Below are positions 34,010 through 42,275 of a stretch of DNA of 64,000 nt, one piece after another. Position 1 is the first letter of the stretch; the number at the start of each line of letters is the position of its first letter. A model generated the notes under the pieces. It searched no databases, had not been told where the DNA came from, and saw nothing but the letters and a program-made list of their open reading frames with translations. The translations under genes and the position numbers were made by a program. This DNA is from Actinacidiphila epipremni (GTDB lineage: Bacteria; Actinomycetota; Actinomycetes; Streptomycetales; Streptomycetaceae): positions 124,001 to 188,000 of the forward strand of contig NZ_JAATEJ010000016.1 of NCBI RefSeq assembly GCF_012034175.1, written 5' to 3'.

Positions 34010-35224
34010 TCAGTCCTCAAGCGCGGCAAGGCCGGGCAGGGTCTTGCCTTCCAGATACTCCAGGCTCGCGCCGCCGCCGGTGGAAATATGGCCGAAAGCG
34101 TTCTCGTCGAAGCCCAGGATGCGGACGGCCGCGGCCGAGTCGCCGCCGCCGACCACGGTGAAGGCCGGGGAGTCGACGAGGGCCTGGGCGACCGCGCGGG
34201 TGCCCTCGGCGTAGTCGGGGTGCTCGAAGACGCCCATGGGGCCGTTCCAGAAGACCGTGGCGGTGTCGGCGAGCTTGGCGGCGAAGAGCTTGCGGGACTC
34301 CGGGCCGATGTCCAGGCCGATCAGGTCGCCCGGGATGTCCTCGACGGAGGCGGTGACCGGCGAGCCGGGCGCCTTGGTCTTCAGGTCCGGGAACTCGGTG
34401 GCGCCGACCACGTCGACCGGCAGCACGAACTCCACGCCCTTGGCCTCGGCGCGCTCCAGGTAGTCCAGCACCGCGGGGATCTGGTCCTCCTGCAGCAGGC
34501 TCTTGCCGACCTCGTGGCCCTGGGCCTTGAGGAAGGTGAAGACCATGCCGCCGCCGACCAGGATGCGGTCGGCCTTGTCCAGCAGGTGGTCGATGACGCC
34601 GAGCTTGTCGGAGACCTTGGAGCCGCCGAGCACCACCGCGTACGGGCGGGCGACGTCCTCGGTGAGCTTCTTGAGCACGCCGACCTCGGTGGCGATCAGC
34701 CCGCCGGCGGCGTGCGGCAGCCGGGCCGGCAGGTCGTAGACCGAGGCGTGCCTGCGGTGCACCGCGCCGAAGCCGTCACCGACGTAGGTGTCGGCGAGCG
34801 CGGCCAGTTCGTCGGCGAAGGCGCCGCGCGCGGCGTCGTCCTTGGCGGTCTCGCCGGCGTTGAAGCGCAGGTTCTCCAGCAGCGCGACCTGGCCGTCGGC
34901 CAGGCCGTCCACGGTGGCCCTGGCGCTGTCGCCGACGGTGTCGGTGGCGAAGGCCACGTCCTGGCCGAGCAGTTCACCCAGCCGCCTGGCGACCGGCGCG
35001 AGCGAGAACTGCGGGTCGGGCTCGCCCTTGGGGCGGCCCAGGTGGGAGGCGACGATCACCCGCGCGCCGGCCGCGGCGAGCTTGGTGATGGTCGGTACGG
35101 CGGCCCTGATCCGGCCGTCGTCGGTGATGGTCCCGCCCGCGAGCGGGACGTTCAGGTCGGCGCGGACGAAGACCCGCTTGCCCGCCACCTGTCCCTCGCC
35201 GATGAGGTCGTCGATCGTCTTCAT
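34010..35224 (-). CDS. pgk: Phosphoglycerate kinase
   Basis: The enzyme makes ATP from 1,3-bisphosphoglycerate. It has 404 residues and the signature VRADLNVPLAGG near the N-terminus, with the nucleotide-binding GGGDSAAAV near the C-terminus. ATG 35224 gives the usual MKTIDDL start; the upstream extension is rejected. It lies between gap (157 bp, with a strong hairpin) and tpiA. Confidence 0.96.
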   Translation of the reverse strand: MKTIDDLIGEGQVAGKRVFVRADLNVPLAGGTITDDGRIRAAVPTITKLAAAGARVIVASHLGRPKGEPDPQFSLAPVARRLGELLGQDVAFATDTVGDSARATVDGLADGQVALLENLRFNAGETAKDDAARGAFADELAALADTYVGDGFGAVHRRHASVYDLPARLPHAAGGLIATEVGVLKKLTEDVARPYAVVLGGSKVSDKLGVIDHLLDKADRILVGGGMVFTFLKAQGHEVGKSLLQEDQIPAVLDYLERAEAKGVEFVLPVDVVGATEFPDLKTKAPGSPVTASVEDIPGDLIGLDIGPESRKLFAAKLADTATVFWNGPMGVFEHPDYAEGTRAVAQALVDSPAFTVVGGGDSAAAVRILGFDENAFGHISTGGGASLEYLEGKTLPGLAALED

Positions 35225-35277
35225 CTTCTCCGGATACTCCTGGTCTGCTGGTTCGCCACGTGGTGCCGTCACGTCGG

Positions 35278-35322
35278 ACAGGGCCCGGCCGGGGCGCTCC
35301 GTCGCGCCCGGTCGGACCCTGT
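35278..35322 (-). terminator. Long hairpin between gap and pgk
   Basis: Arms at 35278-35297 and 35304-35322 pair almost fully around a 6-base loop. Placed between two glycolytic genes of one strand, it may act as an attenuator or a processing site that sets the gap:pgk ratio. Confidence 0.7.
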
Positions 35323-35382
35323 TCGCTCACCTCGCTGGTGGGGTGTCGGCTGCTGCTGCCGGCCGGTGTGGTGGCCGGCGGA

Positions 35383-36387
<1,005 letters not shown>

Positions 36388-36477
36388 GAACCGATCTCCT
36401 CGCTCAGTCGCCGGAATCCGTTCCGGCTGCGAAATATGGGATGTCCCCGACCACGTCCGACCCTACCTCGCCCGTGA

Positions 36478-36499
36478 CCCGGGGGTGACATCCCCCGGG
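36478..36499 (-). terminator. Hairpin between whiA and gap
   Basis: Eight-base arms CCCGGGGG and CCCCCGGG (36478-36485 and 36492-36499) with a 6-base loop follow the whiA stop. This separates the whiA operon from the glycolytic genes. Confidence 0.65.
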
Positions 36500-36552
36500 C
36501 CCCCGAAGGGGGGAACGCGTCACCGGCGGCCGGGACGCCCGCGAGCCGATCG

Positions 36553-37530
36553 TCAGCCGACCATCTCATCGGTGAGGTTGGCCTCGGTGCCGGGCAGGCC
36601 GAGGTCGGAGGCGCGCTTGTCGGCCATCGCGAGCAGCCGGCGGATCCGGCCCGCGACCGCGTCCTTCGTCAGCGGCGGCTCGGCCAGCGAGCCCAGCTCC
36701 TCCAGCGAGGCCTGCTTGTGGTCCATCCGCAGCCGGCCGGCCGCGGCGAGGTGCTCGGGCACGTCGTCGCCCAGGATCTCCAGCGCGCGGGCGACCCGGG
36801 CACCCGCGGCGACCGCGGCGCGCGCCGAGCGGCGCAGGTTCGCGTCGTCGAAGTTGGCCAGCCGGTTGGCGGTCGCGCGCACCTCGCGGCGCATCCGCCG
36901 CTCCTCCCACGCCAGGACCGAGTCGTGCGCGCCGAGCCGGGTCAGCAGCGCGCCGATCGCGTCGCCGTCGCGCACCACGACGCGGTCGACATTGCGCACC
37001 TCGCGGGCCTTGGCCGGGATCTGCAGCCGGCGGGCCGCGCCGACCAGCGCGAGCGCGGCCTCCGGGCCGGGGCAGGTCACCTCCAGGGAGGAGGAGCGGC
37101 CCGGCTCGGTGAGCGAGCCGTGCGCCAGGAACGCCCCGCGCCAGGCCGCCTCGGCGTCGCAGGTGGCGCCGGAGACGACCTGCGGCGGCAGGCCCCGGAT
37201 GGGCCGCCCGCGGCCGTCGACCAGCCCGGTCTGCCGGGCGAGCTGGTCGCCGCCGGCGACCACCCGCACCACGTACCGGCTGCCGCGGCGCAGCCCGCCG
37301 GGCGCCATCACCACCAGGTCGGAGGAGTGGCCGAAGATCTCCAGGATGTCCTTGCGCAGCCGCCGGGCGGCGATCCCGGTGTCCAGCTCCGCCTCGATCA
37401 CGATCCGGCCGCTCACCAGGTGCAGGCCACCGGCGAAACGCAGGATCGACGACACCTCCGCCTTGCGGCAGCAGGTCCGGGTGACGGGAAGCCGGGAGAT
37501 CTCGTCCTTCACCGCTGCCGTCATCGCCAT
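36553..37530 (-). CDS. whiA: WhiA, sporulation transcription factor
   Basis: WhiA is needed with WhiB to start sporulation septation in Streptomyces aerial hyphae. The 325-residue protein has an N-terminal domain resembling LAGLIDADG homing endonucleases (about 1-220) and a C-terminal HTH (about 240-325; TKDAVAGRIRRLLAMADK). The start MAMTAAVKDEISRLP at 37530 matches the form I know; ATG 37524 would overlap the yvcK stop as ATGA. It is the last gene of the uvrC-rapZ-yvcK-whiA operon. Confidence 0.96.
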   Translation of the reverse strand: MAMTAAVKDEISRLPVTRTCCRKAEVSSILRFAGGLHLVSGRIVIEAELDTGIAARRLRKDILEIFGHSSDLVVMAPGGLRRGSRYVVRVVAGGDQLARQTGLVDGRGRPIRGLPPQVVSGATCDAEAAWRGAFLAHGSLTEPGRSSSLEVTCPGPEAALALVGAARRLQIPAKAREVRNVDRVVVRDGDAIGALLTRLGAHDSVLAWEERRMRREVRATANRLANFDDANLRRSARAAVAAGARVARALEILGDDVPEHLAAAGRLRMDHKQASLEELGSLAEPPLTKDAVAGRIRRLLAMADKRASDLGLPGTEANLTDEMVG

Positions 37531-38546
37531 GGGCCGATCCTTCCACGCATACGAAAAATCCGGTCATACGCGGCGGCCAACAGCTCCGGGTCGTGCCGCG
37601 GCCCGTCGGGGGCGGCGACCGGCGCCAGCTCGACCGTGCCGCCCAACCGCAGTGCGGCCTCTTCGAGACTGTCGCGGTCCGGCACGGCGGCCTCGTCGGC
37701 GAGAACCACGTCGATGGTGAGTTTAGGGGCGTGTCGGCCCAAAACCTCCAAGTGACGCTGCGGAGAAAATCCCGGCGTCTCGCCGGGCTGGGGTGCGAGG
37801 TTGAGCGTGAGGACCCGGCGCGCCCTGGTCGTCATCAGCGCCTGCGCCAACTCCGGTACCAGCAGGTGGGGGATGACCGAGGAGAACCACGAACCGGGGC
37901 CCAGCACCACCCAGTCGGCGTCCAGCACCGCCTGGACGGCCTCCGGCACCGCCGGCGGGTCGGCCGGCACCACGATGACCTCCTGCACCTCGCCGGGGGT
38001 CAGCGCGACGGTGGCCTGGCCGCGCACCGTGCTGATCGCGTCCGGCTCGGCGGGGTCGTGGCCGCGTACGGTGGCGTGCAGGTCCAGCGGGACGGCGGAC
38101 ATCGGCAGCACCCTGCCGTGCGCGCCGAGCAGCCGGCCCACCCACTCCAGCGCGGCCACCTCGTCCTGGAGCTGCTCCCACAGCGCGACGATCAACAGAT
38201 TGCCCACCGCGTGGCCGTGCAGCTCGCCGCCGCTGACGAAGCGGTGCTGGACGACCCGGGACCAGGTGCGGCCCCATTCGTCGTCCCCGCACAGCGCGGC
38301 GAGCGCCTTGCGCAGGTCGCCGGGCGGCAGCACGCCCATCTCGCTGCGCAGCCGCCCGCTGGAGCCGCCGTCGTCGGCGACCGTGACCACCGCGGTCAGG
38401 TCGCCGGTGATCCGGCGCAGGGCGGCCAGCGAGGCCGCCAGTCCGTGGCCGCCGCCGAGCGCGACCACCTTGGGCGCCGCCCCGCGACCGCGGCCGGCTG
38501 CCGTACGACCGGTGCGGCGGCCGTACCGCCGCCCCGCCTTGATCAC
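37521..38546 (-). CDS. yvcK: YvcK/CofD-like protein (gluconeogenesis factor family)
   Basis: This 341-residue protein of the CofD-like fold starts at GTG 38546, overlapping rapZ as GTGA. The N-terminus has VVALGGGHGLAASLAAL, the nucleotide-sugar-binding loop, and TVADDGGSSGRLR follows. In other bacteria YvcK binds UDP-GlcNAc and affects cell-wall synthesis and carbon use. The order rapZ-yvcK-whiA is conserved widely in Gram-positive bacteria, which makes the call secure even though the actinobacterial role is less clear. Confidence 0.94.
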   Translation of the reverse strand: MIKAGRRYGRRTGRTAAGRGRGAAPKVVALGGGHGLAASLAALRRITGDLTAVVTVADDGGSSGRLRSEMGVLPPGDLRKALAALCGDDEWGRTWSRVVQHRFVSGGELHGHAVGNLLIVALWEQLQDEVAALEWVGRLLGAHGRVLPMSAVPLDLHATVRGHDPAEPDAISTVRGQATVALTPGEVQEVIVVPADPPAVPEAVQAVLDADWVVLGPGSWFSSVIPHLLVPELAQALMTTRARRVLTLNLAPQPGETPGFSPQRHLEVLGRHAPKLTIDVVLADEAAVPDRDSLEEAALRLGGTVELAPVAAPDGPRHDPELLAAAYDRIFRMRGRIGPWR

Positions 38547-39604
38547 TCGCGCCCCATGTCCCGGTGCACCGTCACCGTCTCCACTCCGTCCGCCGCCAGC
38601 CGTGCGGCCAGCCGTTCCGACATCGCCACGCTGCGGTGCTTGCCGCCCGTGCAGCCCACCGCGATCGTCACGTACCGCTTGCCCTCGCGCCGGTAGCCGG
38701 CGGCGATGATGTGCAGCAGCTCGGCGTAGCGGTCGAGGAACTCCTTGGCGCCCGGCTGGTTGAACACATATGTCGCCACCTCGTCGTTGAGCCCGGTGAA
38801 GGGGCGCAGCTCCGGCACCCAGTGCGGGTTCGGCAGGAAGCGGCAGTCCACCACCAGGTCGGCGTCGACGGGCAGGCCGTACTTGAATCCGAACGACATG
38901 ACGGTGGCGCGGAGTTCCTGCTCCTCCTCGCCGGCGAACTGGGCGTCGAGCTTGGCGCGCAGTTCGTGCACGTTCAGGCTGGAGGTGTCCACGACCAGGT
39001 CGGCGTCGCCGCGCAGCTCGCGCAGCAGGTCGCGCTCGGCGCTGATGCCGTCCACGATCCGGCCCTGGCCCTGGAGCGGGTGCGGGCGGCGGACCGACTC
39101 GAAGCGGCGCACCAGCGCCTCGTCGGACGCCTCCAGGAAGATCACCCGCCGCTTGACGTGCTTGGTCTCCAGGTCGGCGAGGGATTCGCGCAGGTTGTCG
39201 AAGAACTGCCGGCCGCGTACGTCGACGACGACCGCGATACGGGCCACGTTGCCCTGCGAGCGGGCGCCGAGGTCGACCATGGTCGGGATGAGGGCGGGCG
39301 GCAGGTTGTCCACGACGAACCAGCCCAGGTCCTCCAGGCACTTGGCGGCGGTGCTGCGCCCGGCGCCGGACATGCCGGAGATGATGACGAGCTCCGGGAT
39401 CGCCTGGCCGGCCGGGGCCTGGCCGGGGTCGGCCGCGCCGCCGGGGGCGCCGGGGCCGAGGGGGCCGCCGGGGCCGGTCGCCGGGCTCGGGACGGCCGCC
39501 GCCTGTGGGGCCGGTACGCCGCCCGGCCCGCCCGGTCCGTTCGCTCCGTCCGGTCCGCCGCCGCTGGTCATATGCCCACTGTCCTGTTCGTGACGCTCGC
39601 TCAT
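38543..39604 (-). CDS. rapZ: RapZ/YvcJ nucleotide-binding protein with Gly/Pro-rich extension
   Basis: This P-loop protein has 353 residues from ATG 39604. The Walker A motif GMSGAGRST lies at 77-85, after about 68 residues of Gly/Pro/Ala-rich sequence, where most orthologues have only a few. The C-terminal domain carries GCTGGKHRSVAMSERLA. In E. coli RapZ guides RNase E to a small RNA that controls GlcN6P synthase; in Streptomyces the role is not settled. The ATG overlaps the uvrC stop. ATG 39571 is an alternative start inside the extension. Confidence 0.93.
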   Translation of the reverse strand: MSERHEQDSGHMTSGGGPDGANGPGGPGGVPAPQAAAVPSPATGPGGPLGPGAPGGAADPGQAPAGQAIPELVIISGMSGAGRSTAAKCLEDLGWFVVDNLPPALIPTMVDLGARSQGNVARIAVVVDVRGRQFFDNLRESLADLETKHVKRRVIFLEASDEALVRRFESVRRPHPLQGQGRIVDGISAERDLLRELRGDADLVVDTSSLNVHELRAKLDAQFAGEEEQELRATVMSFGFKYGLPVDADLVVDCRFLPNPHWVPELRPFTGLNDEVATYVFNQPGAKEFLDRYAELLHIIAAGYRREGKRYVTIAVGCTGGKHRSVAMSERLAARLAADGVETVTVHRDMGRE

Positions 39605-41748
39605 GTGCCGTTCCCCCGTGGTCGTCGGCCGGGCGGCACCGGCGGGGTGCCGGCTGCCGCAGGGCCGTCCTCTTCGATGATCTCGCCGGTCGCGGTGTTC
39701 ACCGCGGGTGCGGCCGGCGCCGCGGACGCCAGGGCCGCGGCGACCGTCTCCGCCGTACGGCGGCCGATCCCGGGGACCTCGCAGATCTCCTCGACCGTGG
39801 CCGCGCGCAGCCGCTTGAGCGACCCGAAGTGCTTGAGCAGCGCCTGCCTGCGGGTCTCGCCGAGGCCCGGCACGGCGTCCAGCGCGCCGGCCTTCATCGA
39901 CTTCGAGCGCTTGCTGCGCTGGTAGGTGATGGCGAAGCGGTGCGCCTCGTCACGGATGCGCTGGAGCAGATACAGGCCCTCGCTGCTGCGCGGCAGGATC
40001 ACCGGGTCGTCGTCGCCGGGCACCCAGACCTCTTCCAGGCGCTTGGCGAGGCCGCACACGAAGACGTCCGCTATCCCCAGCTCGTCCAGCGCCCGGCGGG
40101 CGGCGGCGACCTGCGGCTGCCCGCCGTCGACCACCACGAGCTGCGGCGGGTAGGCGAACTTGCGCGGCCGGCCGGTGTCGGGGTCGATGGGCCCGCCGGC
40201 GGGCTCGTCGGACCCGTCGGCCGCGTGGTCGGCCGTACCGTCGGCCGTGGGGTCGGACGCGGCGCCGGCGGGGTCCGCGTCCTGCGGCCGGTCGGGCTGG
40301 TCGGGCTCCCATTCGCTGGTGCGCTGCTTCTCCTGGAGGTAGCGGCGGAAGCGGCGGGAGATCACCTCGTGCATGGAACGGACGTCGTCCTGTCCGGCGA
40401 AGGACTTGATCTGGAAGCGCCGGTATTCGCTCTTGCGGGCCAGTCCGTCCTCGAAGACCACCATGGACGCCACCACGTCGTCGCCCTGCAAGTGGCTGAT
40501 GTCGTAGCACTCGATACGCAGCGGCGCGGTGTCCAGGTCGAGCGCCGCGGCGATCTCCTCCAGGGCGCGCGAGCGGGTGGTCAGGTCCGAGGCGCGCCGG
40601 GTCTTGTGCAGGGCCAGCGCCTGCTGCGCGTTGCGCTGCACGGTGGCCATCAGGTCCTTCTTGTCGCCGCGCTGCGGGATGCGCAGGCTCACATGCGAGC
40701 CGCGCCGGTCCGACAGCCACTGCGCCAGCGGCTCCACGGGGCTGGGCAGCACCGGCACCAGCACCTCCTTGGGCACGCCGCCGCTGCCGCCGGACTGCTC
40801 GGCGTCCCCGCGCTCGTCGCCGTAGAGCTGCTGGAGGGCGTGTTCGACCAGGTCCGCGGTGTCGACCGCCTCGACCTTGTCGGTGACCCAGCCGCGCTGG
40901 CCGCGCACCCGGCCGCCGCGGACGTGGAAGATCTGCACGGCGGCTTCGAGTTCGTCCTCGGCGACCGCGATGAGGTCGGCGTCGGTGGCGTCGGCGAGCA
41001 CCACCGCGTTCTTCTCCATGGCGCGGCGCAGCGCCTCCAGGTCGTCGCGCAGCCGGGCGGCCTGCTCGTACTCCATGGCCGCCGCGGCGTCCTTCATGCG
41101 CTGTTCGAGCCGGCGGATGTACGTGCCGGTGTGGCCGGCCATGAAGTCGCAGAACTCCTCGGCGAGTTCGCGGTGGTCCTGCGGGCTGATCCGCTCCACG
41201 CAGGGCGCCGAGCACTTGCCGATGTAGCCGAGCAGGCAGGGCCGGCCGATCTGCGCGGAGCGCTTGAACACCCCGGCGGAGCAGGTGCGTACGGGGAAGA
41301 CCCGCAGCAGCAGGTCGACGGTCTCGCGGATGGCCCACGCGTGGGCGTAGGGGCCGAAGTAGCGCACGCCCTTGCGCTTGGGGCCGCGCATGACCTGGAC
41401 GCGCGGGAAGTCCTCGTTCATGGTGACGGCGAGCGAGGGATAGCTCTTGTCGTCGCGGTACTTGACGTTGAAGCGCGGGTCGAACTCCTTGATCCAGGAG
41501 TATTCGAGCTGCAGCGCCTCGACCTCGGTGGTGACGACCGTCCACTCCACGGAGGCGGCCGTGGTCACCATGGTGGCGGTGCGCTGGTGCAGGTTGGTGA
41601 TGTCCTGGAAGTACGAGGACAGCCGCTGGCGCAGGCTCTTCGCCTTGCCGACGTAGATCACCCGGCGGTGCTCGTCCCGGAACTTGTAGACCCCGGGAGA
41701 GTCGGGGATCTGGCCCGGCTTCGGTCGGTAGCTGCTGGGGTCTGCCAT
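39601..41748 (-). CDS. uvrC: Excinuclease ABC subunit C
   Basis: UvrC makes both incisions in nucleotide excision repair. The protein has 715 residues from ATG 41748 (GGGAG just upstream; GTG 41757 is also possible). Domains in order: GIY-YIG nuclease (about 15-95), a cysteine-rich region (CLLGYIGKCSAPC), UvrB-binding region, RNase H-like nuclease (about 370-560) and C-terminal HhH motifs (AVPGLGETRRQALLKHF). An acidic, repeat-like insert (TADGTADHAADGSDEP, about residues 475-520) interrupts the second nuclease domain. First gene of the whiA operon. Confidence 0.96.
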   Translation of the reverse strand: MADPSSYRPKPGQIPDSPGVYKFRDEHRRVIYVGKAKSLRQRLSSYFQDITNLHQRTATMVTTAASVEWTVVTTEVEALQLEYSWIKEFDPRFNVKYRDDKSYPSLAVTMNEDFPRVQVMRGPKRKGVRYFGPYAHAWAIRETVDLLLRVFPVRTCSAGVFKRSAQIGRPCLLGYIGKCSAPCVERISPQDHRELAEEFCDFMAGHTGTYIRRLEQRMKDAAAAMEYEQAARLRDDLEALRRAMEKNAVVLADATDADLIAVAEDELEAAVQIFHVRGGRVRGQRGWVTDKVEAVDTADLVEHALQQLYGDERGDAEQSGGSGGVPKEVLVPVLPSPVEPLAQWLSDRRGSHVSLRIPQRGDKKDLMATVQRNAQQALALHKTRRASDLTTRSRALEEIAAALDLDTAPLRIECYDISHLQGDDVVASMVVFEDGLARKSEYRRFQIKSFAGQDDVRSMHEVISRRFRRYLQEKQRTSEWEPDQPDRPQDADPAGAASDPTADGTADHAADGSDEPAGGPIDPDTGRPRKFAYPPQLVVVDGGQPQVAAARRALDELGIADVFVCGLAKRLEEVWVPGDDDPVILPRSSEGLYLLQRIRDEAHRFAITYQRSKRSKSMKAGALDAVPGLGETRRQALLKHFGSLKRLRAATVEEICEVPGIGRRTAETVAAALASAAPAAPAVNTATGEIIEEDGPAAAGTPPVPPGRRPRGNGT

Positions 41749-41795
41749 GGCTCCCACCCTACTGGCGGGACGCGGCGGACCGCGGTCAGGCTCCC

Positions 41796-41828
41796 GGCCC
41801 GGAACCCCTGGATCCGGGGTGGCGGGCC
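41796..41828 (-). terminator. Interrupted hairpin after the Rieske lipoprotein gene
   Basis: GGCCC/GGGCC and CCCC/GGGG arms pair around a short loop in the 96-bp space before uvrC. It would end the uvrA-Rieske transcript. Confidence 0.4.
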
Positions 41829-41844
41829 GGGGCCGGACCGCTGG

Positions 41845-42264
41845 TCAGCTCGCGGGTCCCGCGGTGATCGTGCCGCCGGTGACCGTGAGGTGCACGGCGG
41901 GCAGCGGCTTCGTGGCCGGGCCCTGGACGACCGCCCCGGTCTCGGCGTCGAACTGGCTGCCGTGGCAGGGGCAGGACACCGTGGTGCCCTTGACCGAGTC
42001 GACGACGCAGCCCTGGTGCGTGCAGACCGCGCTGAACGCCTTGAAGGTGCCCTGCTGCGGCTGCGACACGACGACCTTGTCGTCGCGGTAGAGCTTGGCG
42101 CCGCCGACCGGCACCTCGCCGGCCGGGCCGAGCTGCACGGGCTTGGTGGGCCCGTCCGCCGAGCCGGTCTTCCCGCCGCAGGCGGCGAGCCCGAGCCCGG
42201 CGGCTCCGGCCAGTGCCGCCCCGCGCAGGACGGTACGGCGGCACGCGGGCACTTCGCTGGTCAT
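41845..42264 (-). CDS. Exported Rieske [2Fe-2S] lipoprotein
   Basis: The protein has 139 residues from ATG 42264, which has GGAG about 7 bases upstream. The N-terminus combines a twin-arginine-like CRRTVLRG segment with a lipobox (LAAC, Cys 29), so it is probably folded in the cytoplasm, exported by Tat and anchored outside. Cluster ligands are C81-T-H83-Q-G-C86 and C98-P-C100-H101, the high-potential Rieske form with a disulfide pair. It starts 12 bp after the uvrA stop, so it is co-transcribed with a DNA repair gene. The redox partner is unknown. Confidence 0.92.
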   Translation of the reverse strand: MTSEVPACRRTVLRGAALAGAAGLGLAACGGKTGSADGPTKPVQLGPAGEVPVGGAKLYRDDKVVVSQPQQGTFKAFSAVCTHQGCVVDSVKGTTVSCPCHGSQFDAETGAVVQGPATKPLPAVHLTVTGGTITAGPAS

Positions 42265-42275
42265 ACGTTCTCCGG

